Shown here: positions 42,643-53,699 of the stretch, piece after piece
Layout: every line of letters starts with the position of its first letter
Numbering within the stretch: position 1 is the first letter of the stretch
DNA from: Scolanthus callimorphus
Taxonomy: Eukaryota > Cnidaria > Anthozoa > Actiniaria > Edwardsiidae
Assembly: GCA_033964015.1 (NCBI GenBank)
Contig: CM066913.1
Span: forward strand, 19,739,854 to 19,803,853
DNA length: 64,000 bases
Reading direction: 5' to 3'
Position numbers and translations under genes: made by a program
Notes under the pieces: generated by a model
What the model saw: only the letters and a program-made list of their open reading frames with translations
Told to the model about the DNA's origin: nothing
Databases searched by the model: none

Positions 42643-43794
42643 AGTGAACCATTCCAAGCACCTAAAAGTGAGTTACTTTTAGGATGCATGCATTTGTTGG
42701 AAAACTTATCCTTGAAAAGAAAAATTCCCTGTTCTCAGAATGTTTTCTTAGAAACGTTTTTCGCGCTTTCTCGGAATTTTAGTCCCCTTGCCAGTCGTTA
42801 ATTGTGAAAGAATATGAATTCTGTATTCTCTACTGAGAAACATACCGAAAATGTTCTCAGAATTTTTTCTGAGAAACGTTTCCCCGCTTTATCAGAATTT
42901 AAATCACCTTTGCTAGTCGTTTATTATGAACCAAAAAATAGATTCTAGACGTATCTCGTGCTTCTGAGAAGACAAAAGTTTAAGTTTTCCAACATTTGCA
43001 TGATAATCTATTGTTAGAGATAAACTAGATAATTTAGTTTCGTTATAGAACCGTGGTTATTAAGTCACGTGACTTATGGTTGAATAAAAAATTACAACCT
43101 AAAACCACATACAAGCTTAATGATTTGGATAATGAATTTACCTTTGTTGCCCTAATCTTTGCAGAAGTTTTATTTCGTAATTTTCGTAGTGCAAAATTTA
43201 TTCGATCTGATTCCTTAATTTTACGATTAAGAATGTTTGCATCAAAAGTTAAATATCGTTGTGGTCTTCATGCTAATTCGTCCTCTAGCATATCCGAATG
43301 CCAGGCGGCGTCTTCTCTTCACTTTAATGTACGAAATCTAGAAATTTACCATTTGACATGGAAAACTGTCAAAGTTAAAGTCATGGTGGCCATAATTTTT
43401 CTAAAATTTGAATTTCGCGATTCGGCTCATCCTGAGAAACGAATAAAGCCAAGTAAAAATACATGTTTCTCGCCCCACCCGCGTCATTTTTTGGGGGGCG
43501 CACCAACATTTTCTTATTTGTTACTTGTAACCAAGCGCCTGTAAAGGCAGAAAACACTAGTGCTACTGACGTTCAACATGTTACAGAAAAACTAAAGCTT
43601 TAGTTTCAGCTTTAATTTTGATAGCAGAACCCTAAGGGGTGTGAATCCTCCCTCAGAGTGTGTTAACACACACAAGTAGTCAGTTATACCTAAATTATCT
43701 AACCCGAGAGCAGTTTTTGAAATAGTAAATAATAAATGCGCCGGCCCGCTCCATTTTTCTCGCAAATCCGGACGAGTAACATTTTTTTTAGCCC

Positions 43795-43945
43795 AGCGCA
43801 AACGACGAACTTCAGGCGCTCTTCTTCTGTCGAACTTTTCCTTTTTCAAAGGATGCCGCTTCATTATACTTTATAATAGAAAACTTTCTATTGTTTTGTA
43901 TTGGAACGGCGCGACTGTGGCACGACGTCTGACGTCGTAGGCTTA
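43795..43945. repeat. Repeat fragment shared with 53606-53690
   Basis: 'aacttcaggcgctcttcttctgtcgaac', 'ccttttcaaaggatgccgcttcattatact' and 'gtcgtaggc' occur in the same order at both sites. The minus-strand frame MKRHPLKKEKFDRRRAP starts inside it, but I know no family for it. Possibly part of a retroelement. Confidence 0.55.
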
Positions 43946-44094
43946 CTTGGCCCTATAACTCAAGCCTCGCGGCAGATGCTGTTTAATTTATTGCGAAATA
44001 AAGTTGCGCGCAGTTTAGTAACAACGGCGTCCTGGACTAGGGAGAGGCCCGCGAGGACGACTGCCGAGTCGAACGCATGTTTTTAAATCTCAGC

Positions 44095-44330
44095 GTCACT
44101 GGGAGCAATACTAGAAACAATCTGCGACTAGATCTCCCTAAATGTACACTTAAAACCGCCAGCGTTCTTTTGCCTTTCGTGGGCCAAACTGTACAACTCT
44201 CCCCGGGAGATGAGGGACATTACGGACATCAGAACTTTCAAGCGGAAGCTGCAACGCACTTTATGCCTAATTAAATCTAAAAAGATGAATTTTATTGTCC
44301 TATCAATGTAAATTTTCTCAATTTTCTCGT
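44095..44330 (+). mobile_element. Remnant of the 3' end of a non-LTR (LINE) reverse transcriptase ORF
   Basis: Across two frames the plus strand reads SFAFRG-like, then a PREMRDITDIRTFKRKLQ tail and a stop shortly after. This is the pattern of the last residues of many LINE ORF2 proteins (LWNSLP..LR....SFKRKL). The frame is broken by at least one indel and the upstream domains are gone, so it is a dead 5'-truncated copy. It lies between two candidate terminal exons of SSBP. Confidence 0.55.
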
Positions 44331-44638
44331 TTAGCTTTTTATGCGTTTGTTTTCTTATTTGATTGTTAATTTTGCATGGATTTTGTTATGTATTGCGACA
44401 GAATAGCCCCGTATAGAGGAGTCGTAATAAAGTGTGTATGTATGCACGTTGTACAAGTGAGGCTGGAGACTGTAGTGACTCTCGCTGACCCTCATTTTCT
44501 GCAATGCCACTTTTGGTCCCCTTGAAACTGCCTCTTTCACCAAGAGTGCTCCACTGCTGCCTTGATTGCAGCTACTAAAGAGCCTATGTGTTAAGAACGT
44601 TTCATTTTTTGTTAAAATATGATCTGTCTCCTTTCCAG

Positions 44639-44758
44639 GACCACTGTGATAACGCGGCAATTCTAAAGATCAAAGAGACAATGCAAGAAGAAGCCAAACG
44701 ATTCGAACACAGCGACAGCAGGCCGACTGACCAAGAAGGCGATTTCTTTATACAATAG
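44639..44758 (+). CDS. Candidate terminal coding exon, possibly an alternative SSBP 3' end
   Basis: After a good acceptor (tctcctttccag) a 39-codon frame reads DHCDNAAILKIKETMQEEAK, then continues acidic to GDFFIQ and a TAG. It opens in phase 0, matching the end of SSBP exon 16 at 41337. It looks like real protein with an amphipathic Lys/Glu helix. I do not recognise it from vertebrate SSBP C-termini, which end quite differently. It may instead be the end of a different gene or an exon of an isoform. No poly-A signal is obvious right after it. Confidence 0.4.
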   Translation, partial: DHCDNAAILKIKETMQEEAKRFEHSDSRPTDQEGDFFIQ

Positions 44759-44927
44759 TCGTCATATTATATATATTATACATATACATAGAAGCAAACA
44801 AAAAACAGAAAGCAAACAAAAAACATAGGACGTCATAACATAACACAGAGCATAGCATCAATGTCTTAATCAGGACGTAAAGAGCCCTAGTCAGTCGCCA
44901 ATTTGATTTCTGCCTTTTCTGTTCCGC

Positions 44928-45069
44928 CAGTCAAACAAACTGAGCCAATCAGGTCCTTGCGTTGTTTCGCTTAGTGCAGTCGACTGGCTTTCTGTCGCGA
45001 CAAAACCCAGTTGAGTGCACCAGGCGAAACAGGGCAAGGACCTGATTGGCTTAGATGGTTTGACTGGCT
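44928..45069. repeat. ~140-bp palindrome
   Basis: GCCAGTCAAACAAACTGAGC and 'caatcaggtccttgcgttgtttcgc' on the left are matched by the inverse on the right, ending 'ggtttgactggc'. It could form a ~50-base-pair stem. Confidence 0.7.
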
Positions 45070-45839
45070 CAACAAAAAATGCAAAATAAAGCCACGTTTT
45101 GAAATTCACAGCTCAAAACGACGGTGTTGGCTAGAAGAGAAGAATTATGTAATTAATATTAAATTATAATATTTAATTATTAATTATCTGAAATCTCGAA
45201 ATATTCATCTACAAACAAAATATAATGCTTGATTTACAGAATCCAGTCGAAAATATCGCACTGCATTCTCTAAATCAGCCGATGGAAATGGATAGAGTTT
45301 TCTCTGACTCGATATGTTGCTAGACTGACAAAAGGGCGACTGACTGAGGCTCTTAGTTAAAGTTGGCTGCGACTCATGCTCTCGTACATCAGCTCGATAA
45401 CAAAGTGGACGTCTCATTAGTCAGGGGGGTATTTATTCACCACTTTTTACCAACCGCCACTTGTAGTATAGGGATATTTAAGTGGGAAGATTTATAGCGG
45501 AGCTGAAATCGGTCGAAAAGATTTTGATTCTGGCGATCCGTGCCCTTAGGCCGCTAACAAATTTTGTCGATAGTTTGGTTGTCTTGAATTTCAGAGATCT
45601 TATTATTCATGACATATCATTGACCATGAGCTGTAGCTTCCAAAAGTATGGCTGTCTTTTAGCCTTGGATTCGCGCATGCTCAGAACGAAAGCGACTGAG
45701 TAAAACGAAAAACAACGAGCAGAGTTTGTATGTTACTTTATTTATGTCCTCCAAAGAAATAGCTGATTAGGCTTTTGTTTCAGTTTACTGTTTTGTTTTT
45801 TTTTCATTAGAATCTGGAACAGTTTGGAGTTGGAACTTA

Positions 45840-46161
45840 TTAAAGGGGAATGTCACGCTTGTTGGGTTAATTTAGTTACCTTAAATGGTATTCAATTCAC
45901 AAGAAATAAGCAAAATAAACCGTCGGGGTTTGTCAAGTAACCTTTCAATAGCCAGATAAGCACATATTCAGAGCATTTTGGTTTGTTTTCGAGCGGATGG
46001 AAATGGATTGCGAATTGCCATTTTTTATTTCTCCTGAATGCTTATACAACACGAATTTCTCGTAGACGAAGTTTGAAGTATATAGATTTCTGTGTTGTTT
46101 ATGCAGACACTGACATAGTTTTATAGAGTTTTGTTCAAACACTGTGACATAGCCCCTTTAA
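45840..46161. mobile_element. MITE with AAAGGGG(C/A)ATGTCAC ends, copy 1
   Basis: It starts TTAAAGGGGAATGTCACG and ends GTGACATAGCCCCTTTAA. A relative with the same ends but little shared interior is at 60834-61214. Confidence 0.65.
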
Positions 46162-47967
46162 GCTCGAGCACATTGACCGCCACTCACCAATCACTGTTCT
46201 TTAAAAACTCAAATTCAAAGGATTTGCAAATGAGAGGAGGATTATTTTTGAACTATAACTACACAGAGTATTAGGTCAGTATTATTTGCCATACTTTCTA
46301 TTCTGACGCACTAAGGTCACTTCGACCTTAGTTTAATTTATTACACCGTGAAATCCGCACTTGTTTATTGAACTCCGCACTATATTATTTCGTGCACAGC
46401 CCTGCATCTCTGCTTGTAATTGTTTTATGGCAATGAATGGATGCATTTGCGTCTTCTCTTTAAAAAATGCACGTTAGGCAATATATTCTCGAAGCAAGCA
46501 GCATTGACTGCTAAATTAATTTTTTCGAGGGGTTCCAGTCGAGGCTGGCTGCTGTCTCCAGACAAAGTATGCTATAACAAAGGTTTCGCTCCAGTCTCTT
46601 CAAAGAGTAATAGAGAATAGAACTAGACTTCGATATTCGCAACTCACGCAATGGTCCCATGTTCTAAAGCTTTCTAAGTGGACCACTATTTTGTCTCTGA
46701 CTTCTCTCCCACACACTTTTGGCTGAATCCAAGTGTACGGACATTGGAATAGGATTTTTATATACAGCACAGGTACCCACCCAGTGCTGAAAACTCAGGC
46801 TGTACACCACCATCTTGCATTTGCCCTGAAGTTCACGGCAGTCGCGCCATGCAGTGATAGACACTAGAGGGTATTATTATTATTATTATATTTGCTTCAA
46901 GCACGATCCCAGTTTCTTGGGAAGCCTGTGGAAGCGAAGAGACATTTATAGGGCGTAGAGAACATTTACGTGACCTTTCACAAAAGTTTATCCATTCATG
47001 TCTTAACACTATAGTGTACAGTTAGAGCTAATGTATCTATATGTCTGTAACACGGAGAGATTTTAAGCGATTCTCTGCGTTTTCGCGATAACAATCAAGG
47101 TTAGCCATCGCGTGTGCGCAGTTGAACTGAATTCACATTTGAAAAATATGATTGTCGTTTTCAAAAAAAATCGATGTTAATTGATAGTGATTATAAAAAA
47201 TATAAATATATATGTATCTTGTATAAATGTTTGCATTTATGTGAACTACATTTTGCTATTAACTTGGAAACTCTCTTGTAAACTTCTGAAATTACGGCTT
47301 ACTCCTCCCCGTGTATGCAGATCTTTCCCGCGCGGCTGAACGTTAGGGGAAAACTTCAAATAAAACCCTTGTAATCATATTATCATTATAAAAATGGACG
47401 CCATTGACAGTGTAGATGTTTTGATAATGTTTGTAAAGTAGCGTCTACACGAGCAATTCTATTTGTCAATTATTTGGCAACTATATTTGACCGTGCAGTT
47501 GACCAGAAAATAGTTGCCAGAAGTGGCCTGGAGCCTGATTCTCGACCTCCAAAAATTCTCGGACCCGAAAAACGTCTCCTATACAGAATTATCTAGAATT
47601 ACGTTAGTTCTTGTTCCAGGTTATTTAAAAGAAACGAAAACCTTGAGGATCAATGTATTTCAACAATTGCAAAACAAACAAACATGCCCCCATCCTGTCA
47701 GTCAAGCGCCAACGGATGAATTGGGACAACATATGTCGAAATAGAGCGGATTCAGATTGTCGAAAACTAAACGCAAATACAAAACCACTAGCCAATCAGG
47801 AGTGGAAGCCAATCCACAACAAAGCAATGAGGAGGTGAAGTAAGTCAGACTTGCGTTTAGTCTTGAGCAATTTCGCGTTCTGATTTCGCAATCTGATTGG
47901 TTGAAAAACGATAGACTTTGCTCTTCACCAATAGAAACGCTGACTAAACGCAAGTCTAGCCTTACTT
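46162..47967. other. Intergenic DNA with few features
   Basis: No gene found. A (TTA)n microsatellite is at about 46871-46890. A partial CCAAT-rich MITE-like segment (47743-47960; 'tagagcgg', 'agccaatcagg', 'gattggttg') precedes the hairpin at 47968. Open frames here are short and unrecognised. Confidence 0.5.
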
Positions 47968-48005
47968 TCGGCGGCCCATGTGATGTTGATCACATGGGCC
48001 GCCGA
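47968..48005. repeat. Perfect 17-bp stem, 4-base loop hairpin
   Basis: TCGGCGGCCCATGTGAT, loop GTTG, then the exact inverse. It is GC-rich in an AT-rich setting. There is no T-run after it and no coding context. It may be the centre of a decayed palindrome. Confidence 0.8.
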
Positions 48006-49543
48006 CTTACCTTATTTTGTGCGAATTCAGTAAGACATGATTCTCACAAAAATCCCATACTTTGGATCCCCATCCCAAACCTCGAATTTAGCTGGATCCC
48101 GGATTTGACCGGATCCCTTTACATGCATGCCGTTCCTCGACAAACTTCCCGCCCGCCTCCCTACTGCTTTCGGATTTGTTGAAGTTACGGAATGCAATGC
48201 GATTCTTTGCTTTTAATAAACTTTGAGGGTGCAAATACTTACAGTCTTGAAGGGACATTTTAAAGTCTGCATCTCATGACGTCGTGGTCAAAAGAACCGA
48301 TTAAATTGCTATAAATTAGATGTAAATATATTGGCAACATGATATATTTGCTTGCTTTATTGCGCTTAGCTGGTCATCAGTGACGTAGGGAAAGGGATGG
48401 AGGCGGGGTGGGGATGGTCACCATTGCTTTAGAAATGACGTCTTTCTATAAACATGAAAAACAAAACGCCTACAAAATGTGCAAAGAATCAGGCAAAAAA
48501 TTGGTGACCCCCCCGCCCCCCTTAAAAAACTTAACTCCTATCCAGCCCCTCCCCCAACCCCTTAAATTCCGCGTGAGCACGCTAAGCCAAATGTTGGTCT
48601 TTGTCGGTACGGGTTAATCAATCTTTCATCCCGGCTCGAATTTCTATGTGGCTTCCGCTCGGTAAATATTCTGCCACTATCCATCTCAATTGAAAGTTTT
48701 AAGAATTCATGATGGTAAGGTTGAATACCGCCGCCCGACGTTTTGAGAATGAGAATGTAAATACTGGTGGAGAACTCTGTCTCATTTCAGCGTTTTTGCC
48801 CTAGGCGAGATGGGGGTCAGCCGTCGGACCAATGGAACGAGGCAGGGTTTGAACCGAAAAGTAAACAGGTAGCCCAAGTGCTTCCGATCTCTCCGAATCG
48901 TTCTGCTCATATTTATACAAGATACAGATTTTTTTCCCAATGTCTGAGTTTGCCCCTGTCTCGGTTCGGGAAGCTGCAGGAAGAGAGTTCATATAACGAC
49001 TTATGCCATAATTCCTTAGCCTTTTCTGATTGTTTTCGCGGTCATCATTTCTCTCTTGCAATGTGTCTTACCAACCAAGGCGTTGAGTTTCTCCATACGC
49101 GAATAGACGCCAAATTTATTCGGCCTTGCGCACTCGTGGCCCCAAGACACCAAACCAAATGCGTAGTAGCGATCTCCCTTTTGGCAAACTAGTGCCCCAC
49201 CACTATCATACCCGCATGAATCGCGCATACCCTTCGAATAGCCAGCGCAGATTGCAGGTCATGTACCGTCCCATTGTAAGATTGAGGCTTATTGCACTCC
49301 TTGTAAGACACAATAGGGACCAAGACGTGATGTAGGACGCTCGGCTGAGAGCCGTTCCACCTTGTGTGACCCCACCCTGAGATATAGCACGGTGTTCCCC
49401 ACGAGAAGGCCGTGTCCGGTCGCAAAAGGCACACTGTTTGGATGTGATTGTTGAATGCCACTTTGGTCTGTAATTCAATCACAGCTGCAACAGTTAACAG
49501 TTATTAGGAACCACGTGGCGCTGTTTTTTCAAATCACCTTTAA

Positions 49544-49912
49544 TTATTCTATTTTTTGAATTGAATAAAGTATATTGCGAATCCCTCCTTTGGAATCAGG
49601 CTGCAGTGCTGAGTCTGCACCGCTGTTGTCTGGAATTCCAGGCTCGAACAGAGTAAATAAAATATGTTTAAGTCCATGCAAGTCGGATCGAGCTTCAATG
49701 TAGCCTGAATTGTCAATGTCGTAGTGTAAGGAGAAAAGACGGCTGAAAATTGTTTTTTGATTTTTAGTTCTACTGTCTCTTGATCTTTTGAATAATCTGC
49801 CTTTTCTTCTATCCCTGTACAAGGTGAACGCTAACGAACCATATAAAGGCATATAATACTGAAAAACAGCCCCATAATTGTAAGTTGTGCGGCAGCTTTT
49901 TGCATGCTTCAT
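49544..49912 (-). other. 122-codon open frame in the left protease intron, EF-hand-like motif
   Basis: The frame reads like protein in part (YDIDNSGYIEARSDL). D-x-D-x-S-G-x-I-E is the EF-hand loop pattern, but position 12 is Ser rather than Glu. It lies between the Ser and Asp exons of the protease. The right copy of the duplication has no equivalent frame. It could be a fragment of an unrelated coding sequence or chance. Confidence 0.25.
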
Positions 49913-50107
49913 CCTAATGCAACCCGCGCTCAGTCCTCCAACGTATCCTTGTCTAGCGGTCGTGTATTTCTATCCCTTGGAGCTCCCTAAAGCCCGGTTT
50001 CCATATAAAATTGCAACTGTCGTAAAACAAAGGTGTTCTGCAACAGCTGCAACTATATGGAAACCGGGCGTAACTATGAGGATGAGACCCTTTTTTTCGT
50101 CTACAAT

Positions 50108-50290
50108 TATACTTAAGCATTAGAGCACAACTTTCTACCAACTTTATCGGCGAAATAGAGCACGCGTGATGCTGGGAGAGACACGAGAACGAGAATTTTA
50201 AAGCGTTTCGAGTGTCTCTCCAAACATCACAATTGTTCTATTTGCCGATAAAGTCCCAGAAAGTTGCGCTCTAATGCTTTTATGATATAG
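50108..50290. mobile_element. Palindromic MITE, 'AGCATTAGAGC...AACTTTCT' ends
   Basis: TTAAGCATTAGAGCACAACTT and 'ttatcggcgaaatagagca' on the left are repeated inverted on the right ('gccgataaagt', 'aaagttgcgctctaatgct'). A half copy with 'gagcacgcgtgatgctggga' is at about 10585-10660 in an RPS28-A intron. It lies in the left protease intron only. Confidence 0.65.
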
Positions 50291-51096
50291 CGGGAGAGAA
50301 CCATTGCTTTATCGGTGAAATAGAGCATAGATTTGGATCAATCAGAGAGCGCGTTATATCGTAGCTCTTTTATACTTACCTATATCATTCATGGGAGGTG
50401 TATTCATGATCCCTTCATACCACATGGACTTATATTTTTCGTGAATCGTTATATTTTGACTTGGCGAACTTCCTCGTGTGTATCGGGTTCCAGTAATCGA
50501 TGAGCTCCGATCGACACTGTCCAGTTTTTCGGATTTGTCGAGGTGTCGGCCGAGTCTGAAAAGAAATCAGATTGAGATCCGGGATCCAGAGCATGGGATC
50601 CGGGATCCATGGGTCGGGATCCTGGATCCAAAACTGGGACGGCGTGTGATTCAAACACCGTTCAACGATCTGGTTGAAACGGAAATATAAAGTCCTTAAA
50701 AGATCGGGTTCTTGTAACGCACCCCCTTTCCAAACCTGGATCCGCCCCTGAAATGTATGTGAAGATTTTCAATACAATCTGAAATCAGCCGTCATACGCT
50801 CTTGACATACGAATTTACTTACTAAAGCAATGCGCTGCCGTCACCACCCACTTCTCATGAACGAGTGCCCCTCCGCAGTACTGTTTTCCATTGAACCGCA
50901 GTGCTACTTGCCAAGGGAACTGTCCAGGCTGGGCTGGTGTCCCTCCGACCACTCTCTTGGGCCGTTTGTGTTTTGGCGGGCAAATCCTCGGATAGATCGC
51001 TTCGTTGGGGGTAACATTCTTGGAATACCACAATCTTTAGGAAACACTGAAAAAGACAGCAAACAAAACAAAAGAAGGGGAACTAAACATTTGTCT

Positions 51097-51375
51097 TAAT
51101 GGTAAATGCGAGATTACACTTGCACATTTTTGTCGCGCCAGTCGCGGCGATCTCGCACGTACGCGTCAACTCAAAATCACTAATGTAAACTAGGTGCAAC
51201 TCGGCGCGATTTTTGTCGCAGAGATTTCAAACATGTGCGAAACTCTTTGCAACTTGATTCGATTTGAAGAAAAGAGATCACGGAAATCGCACGGCGGGAA
51301 TTGCATCTCGCTCGAGAAAAATTAATCGCCGCGAAATATGCAACAAAAATCGCAAGTGTAAACCGGCCTTTAGGA
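51097..51375. mobile_element. MITE with 'TTACACTTGCGATTTTTGT' ends
   Basis: The right end reads 'caacaaaaatcgcaagtgtaaac'. The left end has 'agattacacttgcacatttttgtcgcg'. The interior has paired 'tcgcgccgag/ctcggcgcga' motifs. Inserted upstream of the His exon of the left protease. Confidence 0.6.
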
Positions 51376-52369
51376 GCCTCAGGATGTGTAATTTTATATT
51401 GTAGATTTTGAATCCCGCGAGAATTAGTTGCCATGGCTACAAATTATATCCCCTCGTTTAAAAGAGCAGCTCAAAGTACATTTTTCAGTTTCAAGTTCAA
51501 AATCCAGAGCCTAGAAATAGCCTCTTCTACTCCTGTGTGTATGGCTAGACTTCTTATTGGAGGCTGCTGTTGATATGAGATGGGCTGCTAACGAACAATA
51601 TTTTCTTTATCAACATTTGCCAAATTAATATGACCAACCTTTGTACATCTTTAATAGCTCTGCATCTGTAAGAAAATAGAAATGATTATATTGGCAAAGT
51701 AAACAAAATGAATACAATAGGGACAATAAAGTCAAAATACTCAGCCAAAGATAGACGAATTATACCGGACATTTTGGGGAAATGGTGGTGGATTTTTCTG
51801 TGTTTGGTGCCAGATCCCCCCCCCCCCCCCCCCTTACCTCCCCATTGATATGAGGAGTTTGCTAATTGTTGCCAGGTTCCTCGGCTTCCGGCCGCCATTT
51901 TGGTGGTTCAGGCTATTTTGAAGGAGCTCGTGCGACATTAAAACGGAGTCCGCGTAGATAACTGCAGGAAATTTATTGGTTTTACTGCCGGGAACATGTA
52001 TCTCTACGATCCTGGTGTGTTTGTTTAGTAGAAGAATTCGAATTGAAGTAGCTCGAAGTGTGTTCTGCCGATGAGCGATTATTGCTTTAGCTTCCTATCT
52101 TGTCTTTCTTGCCCTTGGTGGGCGAATTGAGATAAATCCGTGAAACTTCCCATGAGCATCAAGGACAACCACAACTAACCACATGGTAAGTTTCAGTAAC
52201 GTTGATTGAGGATTTCTTATACATTTCCAGGTTCATACATGATACATCCCTTCACACAACCCGCATATAAAAATGTTGCAGTATTGTTGCCATACACATC
52301 CAATACAATTCGACTTCGTCACGGCGCCGCCATTTTGTTTCCAGAATGGCCCGGCAAAGCAGAACTGGA

Positions 52370-52729
52370 CTGGGACTGGGAGTGAGTTCTAGACACGGCG
52401 CGCGATGCATTGTCAGACATGCGCTGTACCTCATAACTCTCTGCGCGTCCTGCTAAATCTATCCCACAACCAATTGCGCACCCCCCCTCCCACCCCCCCA
52501 AGTGTGGGACCTTTTGGTAGCTTGGTCAACTTTTGTACCATAAATCCCCAGTCTTGTACCCAGACGATATTTTTTGCTTCTTTTACGGTGATTTCTCATG
52601 AAAATTGTTTTGGAGCCGTAGGGACTGGGAATGAGTTCTAGACACGGCGCGCGATGCATTGTGGGACATGGGCTATACCCCATAACTCTATGCGCGCCCT
52701 GCTAAAACTATCCCACAAACCATTGCGCA

Positions 52730-52764
<35 letters not shown>

Positions 52765-52840
52765 ACAAAGGAAAGCGTCCCCCCCCCCCCCCCCTCCAAC
52801 AAAGGAAAGCGTCTGGGTACAAGACTGATAAATCCCAGTC
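52370..52840. repeat. Direct ~125-bp repeat with long C tracts
   Basis: 52375-52497 and 52625-52740 share 'gagttctagacacggcgcgcgatgcattgt' and 'gcgcgtcctgctaaa/gcgcgccctgctaaa'. Each is followed by a C run (C26-30 at 52732-52760, C16 at 52779-52794). 'cagtcttgtacccagac' near 52550 recurs inverted at 52812. A composite of decayed MITE pieces. Confidence 0.6.
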
Positions 52841-52966
52841 AGGCTTCCCGAAACCCGCACGTTGCTTGGCCTCGTTTCAAGATGGCGTTTGTGCGACAAA
52901 GGAGAATAGTCCTGGGTCACCTGTTGTAAAATATGCAACCATCAATTACCCATGACGGTACTCTAC

Positions 52967-53565
52967 CTGTAACGTTGCTTGTCGGTGTTGTACTTTGAGT
53001 TAGAGGTGATGATGCTGAAAATGACAGCAAGAAAAAGAAGCGCATTTCAGACTAATCTTTTATAAGTTTGGCCTTCGAGTGCTGGAAAATTTCGCAAAAT
53101 TTACACAGCGCTCAAACTAGACTTGCTCCAAGTCGTCCTCTGTGCCCAGAATTATAATCAATTTGTAAAGTATTCCTCTACATTATTTTATCAGCAAGAG
53201 GTGTGCAAAATACCCTTCACTGTTGAACATTATAACGGAAAAACTCTTCTACTTCCCATACTCTTATAGCACTTAAACACGAAACATGAAATACCTGTTA
53301 ATGTGCTTGTTGTTCCTGTTGTTGGTGCGAGCGTCGTACTTCGGTTTACAGGAGATGATACTTAAAACGAGAACAGATGCAATTGCAAAATACCGGCCGC
53401 TGATTTGAATCTTTCTTGATTAGGTAGTTTTGAAGACGCGGGATGCATGGCAATCATGGTTTTAGTTGTTTAGCAGTTTCGTGTGTATTTTACATGAAAT
53501 ACCTGTACGACGGTGCCTGTTGATGGTGCGTGGTGTCGCACTTCGGGTTGACCCGTGTATTTATT
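52967..53565 (-). CDS. Tandem Thr/Ser-rich phase-1 linker exons of the left protease gene
   Basis: 52967-53014 reads SSPLTQSTTPTSNVT. 53295-53360 reads SSPVNRSTTLAPTTG followed by more Thr. Each has an AG acceptor, a GT donor and phase 1 at both ends, so copies can be added or skipped without changing the frame. A third, degenerate copy is at 53503 onward ('gtacgacggtgcctgttgatggtgcg'). The 27-base exon downstream is also phase 1-1. Mucin-like linkers of this kind join domains in secreted mosaic proteases. The link to the protease is inferred from phase and position. Confidence 0.5.
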
Positions 53566-53699
53566 AATTAAATACCAGACTTAACAGAAATGTTTAAGGC
53601 CTCGGCAAACGCCGAACTTCAGCCGCTCTTCTTCTGTCGAACCTTTTTTTCCTTTTCAAAGGATGCCGCTTCATTATACTTTGCCGTCGTAGGCCTTAA

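Larger units (their letters stand above)
48181..51680. repeat. Segmental duplication, left copy
   Basis: It matches about 58910-63510 in the same orientation. Shared parts are the 'attctttgcttttaataaa' segment (48200/58930), the protease 3' UTR (48740-49015/60010-60301), all protease exons, the 'gtaagctgtgcggc' intron segment (49885/61410) and the 27-base exon. The copies differ in length because different MITEs inserted in each. Confidence 0.85.
49016..53360 (-). pseudogene. Trypsin-like serine protease, left copy (frameshifted)
   Basis: Minus strand. Exons: 53295-53360 and 52967-53014 (Thr/Ser-rich, probable), 51639-51665 (27 bases), 50823-51046 (prodomain and VVGG to HCF), 50380-50555 (Asp exon) and 49016-49484 (Ser exon). 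Conserved features are [10 protein letters not shown] at the activation site, WVVTAAHCF with the catalytic His, DSCGYDSGGALVC with the Ser, and SWGHECARP. One base is missing near 50980, one near 50453 (AAAA where the right copy has AAAAA, giving a stop), and one near 49255. A further insertion near 49094 and deletion near 49056 cancel each other. Two of the three unresolved losses are in homopolymers, so sequence error is possible; the third is not. If real, this is a dead duplicate of the 60302-63490 gene. Confidence 0.7.

Noticed and set aside
43053..43544. 163-codon plus-strand frame between SSBP terminal candidates
   Set aside because: AT-rich, no recognised motif, no splice or start context that stands out, and no similarity to SSBP. 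Probably chance, though transcription was not tested.
43592..43864. Minus-strand frame starting MKRHPLKKEKFDRRRAP
   Set aside because: Its first part is a repeat also present at 53606-53690 and its end is a simple KLKLKL run; no gene structure can be supported.
52405..52938. Pro- or Gly-rich frames on both strands
   Set aside because: They are translations of long C/G tracts inside repeats.
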